Shown piece after piece: positions 1 to 5,565 of a stretch of DNA of 6,784 nucleotides. How positions within the stretch are numbered: the stretch's first letter is position 1; the number at the start of each line of letters is the position of its first letter. This DNA is from JASSUD01 sp031963365 (lineage in GTDB: Bacteria > Pseudomonadota > Gammaproteobacteria > Burkholderiales > Burkholderiaceae). The DNA lies in the NCBI GenBank assembly GCA_031963365.1, contig JASSUF010000138.1:1-6784 (forward strand), in the 5' to 3' direction. A model generated the notes under the pieces. The model saw only the letters and a program-made list of their open reading frames with translations. It was not told the DNA's origin and made no database searches. Both the position numbers and the translations under genes were made by a program.

Positions 1-9
1 CAACTTACG

Positions 10-72
10 GGAGGACTTGCACCTCCAAGATTGCGCCCATGCTGGGCGCACCCATGCAATAAGGAATTGCAT
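10..72. repeat. Triple-hairpin structured repeat, copy A
   Basis: Three perfect inverted repeats follow one another. GGAGG (10-14) pairs with CCTCC (22-26) across a 7-nt loop. TGCGCCCA (32-39) pairs with TGGGCGCA (43-50) across a 3-nt loop. ATGCAAT (54-60) pairs with ATTGCAT (66-72) across a 5-nt loop. The block is GC-richer than the AT-rich gene reading out of it. A degenerate copy with the same order of elements lies at 3903-3970. It looks like a small dispersed palindromic repeat (REP- or MITE-class) or the end of a larger mobile element that continues left of the window. The pairings are seen directly; the element class is inference. Confidence 0.6.
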
Positions 73-1060
73 ACAATCCTTAAAAAACTTTGAAACAGAG
101 CATGCTAAATTAGATGAATATGCACATGCGCTTGCTAAGTATATTCAAATAAAATACGATAATTTTGAAAAAATTTCCCCCATTAAAATAGAAAATTGCT
201 CTGAAGAAGAGGCATATAAAACAAAAAAATCAGAAATAAAAAAAAGTATTGATGAGTTTAATGTATTTATAAAAAATTTGAATGAAAAAATAGAGAAAGA
301 TGCCACACCTATAAGGCCAGTGGCAGGGTCTTATACTTATATATTAGAGGCATTATTAGGGTTTACTTTTGCTATAGGAAATATGGTTCCGAAACTGGAT
401 CCTACTATTTTTTTTGCATATACTATTATTTCAGTAGTTATCGGTATTTTTCTTTTTATTGCTAGAATGAACCTATCAATAAAAGTATTTATTTTTGAAA
501 AAAGAGAAGGTGCTACTCCTTTACCTTCTATCGGCGTTAAAAGAATTAAACGCTGTATTCCTAATGCGAAAAATTATAATGATTTAACAGAAGAAAATTT
601 AGTAGATCAATATTATAAATTTCAAGAAGAATATTTGAATTTATTGACGTTATTGCACCAAAAAAATATGGATGCGGAAGAGGAAACAAAAGAGCTCAAA
701 TTAAAACTGGGAAGTATGCATGATACCCAGAATAAATTATTAGAAATGTTCGATAGATTTACTAAAGATATGTCTAATTATATCGAATTAACTAGTGGTG
801 ATAATTTAATATCGAGCAGCAGTAGCTCAACATCAACTCGTGCAAGCACTCCTTTACCTGAATCTATACATCGACGCACAAGAAATCCATCTATAGATAG
901 TGGCTTCTTTTCTTCTGCCCTACCATCACCGGTTATGGAAGCAAATAAAAATTTCTTGGAGCACGCTTACCCTAATAACATCGTGCCCCTTCCAGAAAAA
1001 AAACAAAGTCTTCGTGTTCCTAGCTCTGGTATAGCGCCTGCACATTTGCTAAGTAACTGA
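17..1060 (+). CDS. Membrane-hairpin, coiled-coil protein with Ser-rich tail (unknown function, possible effector)
   Basis: I do not recognise a named family. Counting from a TTG at 17 (347 residues), the protein has a charged helical N-terminal part (about 20-100), two adjacent hydrophobic segments (about 107-124 and 131-149), a basic stretch, a probable coiled coil (about 200-255), and a Ser/Thr/Pro-rich tail from about 265 with a run of seven serines. The hydrophobic core aligns without gaps to that of the protein at 1468-2814, so they are paralogues. The start is uncertain: there is no in-frame ATG before residue 123, GGGAGG is only two bases from the TTG, and the frame is open to the window edge, so the gene may begin further left. 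The first 19 or so codons lie inside a hairpin repeat. The TGA stop lies in the end of the inverted-repeat element at 1057-1257. A secreted effector inserted in a membrane is plausible but unproven. Confidence 0.7.
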   Translation: MHLQDCAHAGRTHAIRNCIQSLKNFETEHAKLDEYAHALAKYIQIKYDNFEKISPIKIENCSEEEAYKTKKSEIKKSIDEFNVFIKNLNEKIEKDATPIRPVAGSYTYILEALLGFTFAIGNMVPKLDPTIFFAYTIISVVIGIFLFIARMNLSIKVFIFEKREGATPLPSIGVKRIKRCIPNAKNYNDLTEENLVDQYYKFQEEYLNLLTLLHQKNMDAEEETKELKLKLGSMHDTQNKLLEMFDRFTKDMSNYIELTSGDNLISSSSSSTSTRASTPLPESIHRRTRNPSIDSGFFSSALPSPVMEANKNFLEHAYPNNIVPLPEKKQSLRVPSSGIAPAHLLSN

Positions 1061-1257
1061 TGTTACGCAGGTGTTCAAAAAGCCCGTGGTGCGCATGTTG
1101 GGGTTCGTTCCTCACCACCAACCTACCATTCTTTGCTTTTCTTATGGTTGCTGAAGGTTTATAGAACCCTTTTACATAGGCGCCTCGGTAGGTTGGTGGT
1201 GAGGAGCGAACCCCAACATGCAGACCACAGAGTTCTTAAATACCTGCGTAACATCAG
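1057..1257. mobile_element. MITE-like element with 71-bp terminal inverted repeats
   Basis: Arms at 1057-1127 and 1187-1257 are imperfect reverse complements (71 bp each, 9 mismatches by eye), around a 59-bp centre. The outer 16 bp (CTGATGTTACGCAGGT) match perfectly, and the inner 34 bp of each arm (from CATGTTGGGG to the centre) differ at one base. The hexamer AAGTAA stands directly left (1051-1056) and one base beyond the right end (1259-1264), as expected of a target-site duplication. There is no coding capacity, so movement would need a transposase supplied elsewhere. The inner arm resembles the GTAGGTTGG...CCCAACA palindromes common in many bacterial genomes (recalled, not searched). As RNA it would fold into one long hairpin and could affect transcript ends. 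Confidence 0.75.
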
Positions 1258-1467
1258 GAAGTAATTTTAAACATTATAAGGTGTTCACCTGATTAATGGG
1301 TGGATAAAACGTCATCTTACTGAAAAATAAGATTATTCTTGTTGATGTACTTGGACGGTGTTCTGAAAATGCAAAAATGTATAGAAAAACTATATTTAAG
1401 CCTATAAAGAACATATATTTTTATATACTATACAGTTAAAGCATATGTGTTTCATACGGATATAATA
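1258..1467 (+). other. Upstream region of the second membrane-hairpin gene
   Basis: Very AT-rich non-coding stretch between the MITE-like element and the next gene. It holds a short inverted repeat (ATCTTA 1314-1319 with TAAGAT 1328-1333) followed by a T-rich run, a weak candidate terminator for the first gene. TATACT at 1424-1429 would serve as a -10 box, but I see no convincing -35 at the right distance. GGA at 1458-1460 lies seven bases before the ATG at 1468 and is the likely ribosome binding site. Confidence 0.35.
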
Positions 1468-2814
1468 ATGCACGCTTCCATTCAACAAAATTATCGAAAT
1501 AATATACATCCGTTGCCAATACATCCATTAGTGAACCCGGATATTATTGAATCTGTTGAGTCTGAAGATAGTAATTTCGATGGAGGTTTTAGTAAATTTC
1601 CAGTGGATCCTGCTATTGAAGATTATAGTCAAAATGATAATTTGGATCGGAATGAATGGAGTGAAATTGATCAGCTAAGATTAGATCTTCAAACATTAAA
1701 TCAAAGTCTGTATGCGGATATACAATTAGCTGGAGAATTTTTAATTAATCATGATAAGTCCATTGAACACTGTATTTCGAGTGTGCGAAGTCCATCGAGA
1801 CAATATAACTATTATATTGATCACTATTTGCAAGAACTTATTGTAAGCTTATTAAAAGAAAAACGTGAAAAATATCATTCGGAGATAAAAATAAAAATAG
1901 AAGTGCAGTCTGACTTTTCAAATATTGTAGACGCGAGCGAAAATATTCAATCCAATATAAATGAAATTATAAATATATTGCCTTGCGCGAATAAAGATTT
2001 AAATGAATTTATACAAGATAATAAAAAATATAGCGATAGGCCTTCGCAAGAATTTGCAACTTATTTCATTGAAGCATTATTTGGTCTTTCTATGACCATG
2101 GTTGGGTTTTCTTCTGCAATGCCTATTATATTGGGCTTGATATTTAAAGTTTTTTTATTTTTCACAGGGCTTGTTATTTTTGTAATGCGCTTGTCTTTCT
2201 CTATGAAATTACGTAACTTTGAAATAAAATCCGCAGAAGAAAAATCAAAAATAAAATATGCAAAAAACTTACATGATATGATAAACAATGTTTATTCTAA
2301 TAATGGTTATGCATCAGAATGTATAAATAAAATAAAAAATAAAGTAGAAAAAAACAAGGAGTTGACGAAAAAAATAGAAAAAAAAGAAGAAAAAAACAAA
2401 ATAGATCAATTATATATTAATTCAATCTATTCAACGCCCAATAATTCATCTTTAAATCTTTCTCAATATACATATCAATATCCAGCGCACAGTGGAGCTA
2501 GCCAGAGGAAAGGATCTGTGAATTCAATCTATTCAGAAAGTTACATATTTTCCCCCGCTCCCTTATCTCCCCCAACTCCCTTATCTCCCCCAGCAATTCG
2601 CATGTCTAACAGAGTAAATTCTCCAGCGCCTAGAGTAAATTCTCCAGCACCTGTTGAGTTTCAGCGACAAAGATCAGCTTCTTCAGAAAATAAACTCCTT
2701 CCTTTGCTCCCTCCAGTAAATACAAATTCGTTAAGAAGTAGGATGTCATTTAAATTTGCTTCTCAAACAGGCACACGTAGAGAAAGAAAAGTATCGCTGC
2801 ATTCTCTTGGTTAA
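1468..2814 (+). CDS. Membrane-hairpin protein with SPxP-repeat tail (unknown function, possible effector)
   Basis: A 448-residue protein from ATG 1468; a GTG at 1447 would add seven residues but lacks a good ribosome site, whereas GGA sits seven bases before the ATG. Domains in order: His/Pro-containing N-terminus and an acidic low-complexity stretch (to about 65); a long helical region (about 65-190); two hydrophobic segments (about 197-215 and 219-240) ending in R-x-x-x-S-x-K; a very Lys/Glu-rich probable coiled coil (about 285-315); and a low-complexity tail (about 320-448) rich in Ser, Pro and Arg. The tail contains two copies of PLSPP(T/A) and two of RVNSPAP, offering proline-directed phosphorylation or PxxP-like sites. 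The core is paralogous to the first gene's core. There is no signal peptide and no enzyme motif. It stands alone and converges on the gene at 2940-3707. An effector role is inference. Confidence 0.8.
   Translation: MHASIQQNYRNNIHPLPIHPLVNPDIIESVESEDSNFDGGFSKFPVDPAIEDYSQNDNLDRNEWSEIDQLRLDLQTLNQSLYADIQLAGEFLINHDKSIEHCISSVRSPSRQYNYYIDHYLQELIVSLLKEKREKYHSEIKIKIEVQSDFSNIVDASENIQSNINEIINILPCANKDLNEFIQDNKKYSDRPSQEFATYFIEALFGLSMTMVGFSSAMPIILGLIFKVFLFFTGLVIFVMRLSFSMKLRNFEIKSAEEKSKIKYAKNLHDMINNVYSNNGYASECINKIKNKVEKNKELTKKIEKKEEKNKIDQLYINSIYSTPNNSSLNLSQYTYQYPAHSGASQRKGSVNSIYSESYIFSPAPLSPPTPLSPPAIRMSNRVNSPAPRVNSPAPVEFQRQRSASSENKLLPLLPPVNTNSLRSRMSFKFASQTGTRRERKVSLHSLG
2558..2593 (+). repeat. Two 18-bp tandem units in coding sequence (PLSPPT/PLSPPA)
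   Basis: Units 2558-2575 and 2576-2593 share CTCCCTTATCTCCCCCA exactly, differing only in their last base. Each encodes Pro-Leu-Ser-Pro-Pro plus Thr or Ala in the tail of the protein at 1468-2814. The near-identity at DNA level suggests recent duplication by slippage. Confidence 0.85.
2611..2652 (+). repeat. Two 21-bp tandem units in coding sequence (RVNSPAP)
   Basis: Units 2611-2631 and 2632-2652 differ at one synonymous position (GCG versus GCA) and encode Arg-Val-Asn-Ser-Pro-Ala-Pro twice. This second, unrelated duplication lies 17 bp after the 18-bp repeat, so the tail is a local hot spot for in-frame expansion. A 15-bp exact repeat encoding Asn-Ser-Ile-Tyr-Ser also occurs at 2419-2433 and 2521-2535. 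Confidence 0.85.
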
Positions 2815-2874
2815 TTAACTATTACACACCGCCAGATTAGCGATATAAATTGCTTTCTACTTTGTGTTGAGCGC

Positions 2875-2899
2875 AAAAAAAGCAGGCTAACCAGCCTGC
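2875..2899 (-). terminator. Rho-independent terminator for the coiled-coil gene at 2940-3707
   Basis: GCAGGCT (2882-2888) and AGCCTGC (2893-2899) form a 7-bp stem with a 4-nt loop. Read on the minus strand, the stem is followed at once by seven T residues (2881 down to 2875). It lies about 40 bp past the minus-strand stop codon. On the plus strand only a weak T run follows, so it may stop the converging gene less efficiently. Confidence 0.85.
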
Positions 2900-2939
2900 A
2901 ATAGTTTAATTTTAAAAAAATTATTATAAAAATAAAAAC

Positions 2940-3707
2940 TTATTTTTGTCGAGGGATAATATTTAGCAGATGAAGATCTAGTCCAGAAGACCTAGTTGCT
3001 TTCATGTCATGAGTATAAGGAATTCCTGGCATATTTATCCAAATAGTATTATTGTCTTCATCCTCAGTTTCAAACTTGACAGTAGCAAAATCTGGACGAG
3101 TCCTAGATCCATGATGTCCAAATAATCTAAATGTTTTTGTATGCCTTATATCTTCACCATTTTTGCCGATGTGAACTTCAAAATAAGTATTTTCAGGTAA
3201 TTCTTGAGCGTATCCTTCAGTAAAATATCCTTTTATATCAAGATCAAATTTTTTAGGAAATGTTGAAACAAATTCCACCATCACTTGATCATTTTTCGCA
3301 TATATACCATGTTCACTATAATTCTTGGAAAATCCATGGGTACGCATGATTTTTTTTCCTACGTTAGCATCACGCGCCGAATAAATAATATTATTTTTTA
3401 TAGGGGTATGTGAAGCTGCAGCGATTGAAGATTGCTTTAAGCTTTCAGTCAGTTCTTCTTTAGTTTTTATTAAAGCCTGAATGACTTCGTCTTTTCTTTT
3501 GGATTGTTGAATTTGGTCTTTAAGGAGATTTTTTAGTTCTTGTAATTCTTTTTTTAGAGGTTTTTGAGCCTCCTCAATTATTGTAGGCAACTCATTCCTG
3601 ATAGTAGAAATAGCATCACTGATAGATGGAAATTCATTATTTTCTACACCATAAGAATATTGAGTCTGCGGAGCACCTTGCGTAGTTAGAGGATGGATAT
3701 GTGTCAT
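2940..3707 (-). CDS. Coiled-coil protein with C-terminal beta-rich domain (unknown function)
   Basis: A 255-residue protein of no family I recognise. The N-terminus (MTHIHPLTTQ) is polar. Residues about 43-96 are strongly heptad-like (ELQELKNLLKDQIQ) and predict a coiled coil, probably an oligomerisation stalk. From about 105 to the end, alternating hydrophobic and polar residues with many aromatics, Gly and Asp suggest a compact beta-sandwich-type domain, including the stretch ELPENTYFEVHI. There are no membrane segments and no signal peptide. I chose ATG at 3707 because GGAG (3717-3714, minus) lies six bases upstream; a GTG at 3719 overlaps that ribosome site and is an unlikely start. It is AT-rich like the two plus-strand genes. 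A stalk-plus-head arrangement fits an oligomeric binding protein, but this is inference. Confidence 0.8.
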   Translation of the reverse strand: MTHIHPLTTQGAPQTQYSYGVENNEFPSISDAISTIRNELPTIIEEAQKPLKKELQELKNLLKDQIQQSKRKDEVIQALIKTKEELTESLKQSSIAAASHTPIKNNIIYSARDANVGKKIMRTHGFSKNYSEHGIYAKNDQVMVEFVSTFPKKFDLDIKGYFTEGYAQELPENTYFEVHIGKNGEDIRHTKTFRLFGHHGSRTRPDFATVKFETEDEDNNTIWINMPGIPYTHDMKATRSSGLDLHLLNIIPRQK

Positions 3708-3713
3708 ATTAAT

Positions 3714-3718
3714 CTCCA
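3714..3718 (-). promoter_or_regulatory. Ribosome binding site deciding the start at 3707
   Basis: Minus-strand TGGAG lies six bases before the ATG at 3707. The same bases are part of the first codons of the longer GTG-initiated reading, which argues against that start. Confidence 0.7.
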
Positions 3719-3732
3719 CGATTAAATGTATG

Positions 3733-3761
3733 TTAATAAAAAATTAATATATCTCCTGCAA
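3733..3761 (-). promoter_or_regulatory. Weak candidate promoter for the coiled-coil gene
   Basis: On the minus strand TTGCAG (3761-3756) is followed after 17 bp by TATTAA (3738-3733): a partial -35 and -10 match at ideal spacing. The region is so AT-rich that such matches are expected by chance. Transcription would start very close to the ribosome site. Confidence 0.3.
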
Positions 3762-4050
3762 AATAACTAGCCTATAACTTTTTGCTGCTTTTCTATATAA
3801 GGCAAGGACATTAACTAATGTTTTCCAGAACATCATGCCATTTCCACCAAACTACGCACAATAAAATTTTTTATTAAGAATAATTAGCTTGCCTTTACCT
3901 CGGCAGGCCCCACTCCTGCTGAATACGCCAGCCTTTGCTGGACGCACAACTGCACTTAAAAATTGGGCGCCATATCTAAACAGCGCTATTCGATCCCCAT
4001 GCTTTAACGCAAACAAAAGCGCATGAGAAAGAGGGCGTTAGGCATTGCAC
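3762..4050. other. Gene-free stretch between the two minus-strand genes
   Basis: I find no supportable gene here. The left part (to about 3895) is AT-rich and featureless apart from possible promoter material for the minus-strand gene at 2940-3707. The right part is GC-richer and repeat-like: a degenerate copy of the triple-hairpin repeat lies at 3903-3970, and a loose direct similarity joins GGGCGCC...ACAGCGCTATT near 3964-3990 with GGCGCACAGCGATATT near 4131-4146. A short minus-strand frame at 4182-3976 reads through two inverted repeats and is not considered a gene. Confidence 0.4.
3903..3970. repeat. Triple-hairpin structured repeat, degenerate copy B
   Basis: This stretch resembles 10-72 in order and spacing. 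GCAGG (3903-3907) pairs with CCTGC (3915-3919) across a 7-nt loop, as in copy A. CCAGC (3928-3932) pairs with GCTGG (3937-3941) across 4 nt and is followed by ACGCAC, matching GCGCAC in copy A. A stretch TGCACTTAAAAATTG then corresponds to TGCAATAAGGAATTG, though its stem is decayed. Compensating changes in the first stem support a conserved structure. The alignment was made by eye. Confidence 0.5.
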
Positions 4051-4087
4051 ATTTCGTTTTATAGCAAAGTATTGCGTAAAACGAAAT
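4051..4087. repeat. Long imperfect palindrome
   Basis: ATTTCGTTTTA (4051-4061) and TAAAACGAAAT (4077-4087) are perfect reverse complements. Inside them GCAA (4064-4067) pairs with TTGC (4072-4075) around a 4-nt loop, leaving only a small internal loop. Neither strand has a T run after the stem, so it is not an obvious terminator. It may be a protein-binding site, an element remnant or part of an untranslated RNA. Confidence 0.55.
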
Positions 4088-4162
4088 AAAGAGAGGGAGG
4101 GGGCATGGCTATATATACTGCGTAATTTTTGGCGCACAGCGATATTGCTGAAAGAATTTATA

Positions 4163-4202
4163 AAGCCTTCCCATAGTCTCACTGGAGACTATGGGAAGGC
4201 TT
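4163..4202 (-). terminator. 18-bp perfect hairpin downstream of the gene at 4266-5504
   Basis: AAGCCTTCCCATAGTCTC (4163-4180) is perfectly complementary to 4185-4202 around a 4-nt loop. It lies about 65 bp past the stop codon of the minus-strand gene to its right. On the minus strand the stem is followed by TATAAATTCTTTC, moderately T-rich but not a clean U tract, so a terminator or mRNA-stabilising 3' end is likely but not certain. Confidence 0.6.
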
Positions 4203-4265
4203 ATATATGGTAGGTCCCCGGTTTGCAAGGAGATTTTTCAACGATATTCAAGAGAGGAATGGCAG

Positions 4266-5504
4266 TCATGCTTGCCCAGTCAACTCCGCTGGAGTAGCGT
4301 GTTTCTGAGAGGATCCAGAAGCAAAAGAAGATACTGATGATGATTCTGGTGAGGAAATTCTGCTGTGCAGCCACTTTTCAAGATTTTTGGCTTCTTCTTC
4401 TGTAAGAGAATTGGGGTCTCGCTTGGTAAGCCCAATGGCTAAAGTGCGCACAGAAGCCTTGTCTATTGATGGACTTAATACAACCTCTTTCATTTTCTCT
4501 TCTATTTCATCGGTATGCCGATGCAGCAGGTTCTGAAGCATTGCCGCATTAGCAGCCCTAGCGGCGTTGGCTGCATCAGCCTGCGCTTTTTGCATTTCAA
4601 AAAATTTTGCTCTTTCCGCTCGCATTTCAAGAACATTCACGGCTTCCTCCATTTTCTCAAGAGCATTAAGCGCGCCTTCATATTGCTCTTCAAGCTGCTT
4701 AATATACATTTTCTTATTGTCTTCTGGCAGGGCTGTTTTTTCTGCCAGAGCCTTCACAACCAAACAAATAAGCGCCGCCAAGGCGCAAGGCACTGTCGTA
4801 GATAGGGTGGCTAGATGGAGCGCTGCCATTGCAACCAAAATTAGGGTAATTAATGTCCCAAGTCCATCTAACAAATAGTTAGCAAATTTGAATAATTTAG
4901 ATCGTGTTGGGGGAAGATTTTTGGCTATATGCGCTTTGCTGGTCTCTAGTTTTTTCTTTATTTCAGATAAAGTGGTAAATGCCTCTTTTTTATATGCATT
5001 TTTTTCTAGTTCAAGAACATTTTTTTTAACTTCAGGTAATAGAACCTCTGCAAAATGCTGGATTTCGTTAGAAAGACAAAATTTAGCATCCACACGCTCT
5101 TTGATATCTTCCTCTTTTAGAGCGTGAAGGTTTATATCTGCTTTAAAAGCTTGATATATTTTTTCTGTAGCATCTTCAATCACTCCAATGCCAAGGAGTA
5201 AAGCCTCATTAATTTGTTTATAGGCTTCTGGAAGTGCTTTTGTAGAATGAGATAAAAGCACCCCATCGTGATCTATTATTTCCAGGATGTGCGCTGGTGT
5301 ACTTTGAACTGCTGAGTTGTCTGATGGCAAGGTGGGTGGGGCAATCGTATTGTCATTTTCCAGCGGGTGAAGCGTTTTGTAGGGATCTACAAGCGCTATA
5401 CCGCTATCTGCACTAGTGGCGCTACCGCTTCGTTGCTGCTTTATAAAAGCAGCAACCGCATTTTCAAGATGCATTTCGACTGCACCAGCAGAACCATCAT
5501 TCAT
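4266..5504 (-). CDS. Membrane-hairpin, coiled-coil protein with Ser-rich tail (unknown function, possible effector)
   Basis: A 412-residue protein starting at ATG 5504, with AAGGGG six bases upstream. Domains in order: a polar Pro/Ser-containing N-terminus (to about 75); a helical, charged region (about 90-200); two hydrophobic segments (about 207-229 and 233-252); a long coiled coil (about 262-325) with an Ala-rich stretch (AANAARAANAAM); an acidic helix with LTEEEAKNLEK about 40 residues from the end; and a Ser-rich tail. The architecture matches the genes ending at 1060 and 2814, and SEIKKKLETSKAHIAKNL before the hairpin resembles SEIKKSIDEFNVFIKNL of the first gene. Its GC content is visibly higher than theirs. 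The Glu-rich element and tail are reminiscent of Dot/Icm type IV secretion signals, but this is only suggestive. No enzymatic motif is visible. Confidence 0.85.
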   Translation of the reverse strand: MNDGSAGAVEMHLENAVAAFIKQQRSGSATSADSGIALVDPYKTLHPLENDNTIAPPTLPSDNSAVQSTPAHILEIIDHDGVLLSHSTKALPEAYKQINEALLLGIGVIEDATEKIYQAFKADINLHALKEEDIKERVDAKFCLSNEIQHFAEVLLPEVKKNVLELEKNAYKKEAFTTLSEIKKKLETSKAHIAKNLPPTRSKLFKFANYLLDGLGTLITLILVAMAALHLATLSTTVPCALAALICLVVKALAEKTALPEDNKKMYIKQLEEQYEGALNALEKMEEAVNVLEMRAERAKFFEMQKAQADAANAARAANAAMLQNLLHRHTDEIEEKMKEVVLSPSIDKASVRTLAIGLTKRDPNSLTEEEAKNLEKWLHSRISSPESSSVSSFASGSSQKHATPAELTGQA

Positions 5505-5523
5505 ATAAAGCCCCTTGTTATCG

Positions 5524-5537
5524 CATTCCTAGGAATG
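5524..5537. promoter_or_regulatory. 14-bp perfect palindrome in the leader of the gene at 4266-5504 (candidate operator)
   Basis: CATTCCTAGGAATG is identical to its own reverse complement. It is flanked by TTAT on the left and ATAA on the right with a 2-nt asymmetry, giving a longer imperfect dyad. It lies 20 bp before the start codon of the minus-strand gene and overlaps a candidate -10 box, which is where a repressor would bind. No regulator can be named. Confidence 0.45.
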
Positions 5538-5565
5538 ATAAGCGCATTGGAGAAAAGCTTGTCAG
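5535..5565 (-). promoter_or_regulatory. Weak candidate promoter for the gene at 4266-5504
   Basis: On the minus strand CTGACA (5565-5560) resembles a -35 box and TATCAT (5540-5535) a -10 box, but the 19-bp spacing is longer than ideal. Its -10 box overlaps the palindrome at 5524-5537. Confidence 0.3.

Noticed and set aside
1..72. Integron attC site
   Set aside because: The serial hairpins invite the idea, but the imperfect long-dyad layout and R'/R'' core sites of attC are not visible and there is no integrase or cassette array.
1057..1257. CRISPR or ordinary terminator
   Set aside because: There is a single inverted pair with 71-bp arms, no regularly spaced direct repeats, and no stem followed by a T run; flanking duplication fits a mobile element better.
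2061..2288. 75-codon minus-strand frame
   Set aside because: It is the antisense of the membrane core of the gene at 1468-2814; nothing suggests it is translated.
3732..3751. PmrA-like box (two TTAAT motifs 11 bp apart) upstream of the gene at 2940-3707
   Set aside because: Spacing matches the Legionella/Coxiella PmrA consensus, but the site lies only about 25 bp before the start codon, one half-site is imperfect in the gene's orientation, and the surrounding sequence is too AT-rich for the match to mean much.
4088..4116. Six-codon plus-strand leader peptide after a strong GGAGGGGG
   Set aside because: No gene follows on the plus strand, so there is nothing for a leader peptide to regulate.
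3976..4182. 68-codon minus-strand frame
   Set aside because: It runs through the 37-nt palindrome and one arm of the 18-bp hairpin, has no ribosome site, and its translation has no domain-like character.
4515..5127. Three plus-strand frames of 79-103 codons
   Set aside because: They lie antisense inside the well-supported minus-strand gene at 4266-5504 and have composition typical of shadow frames.
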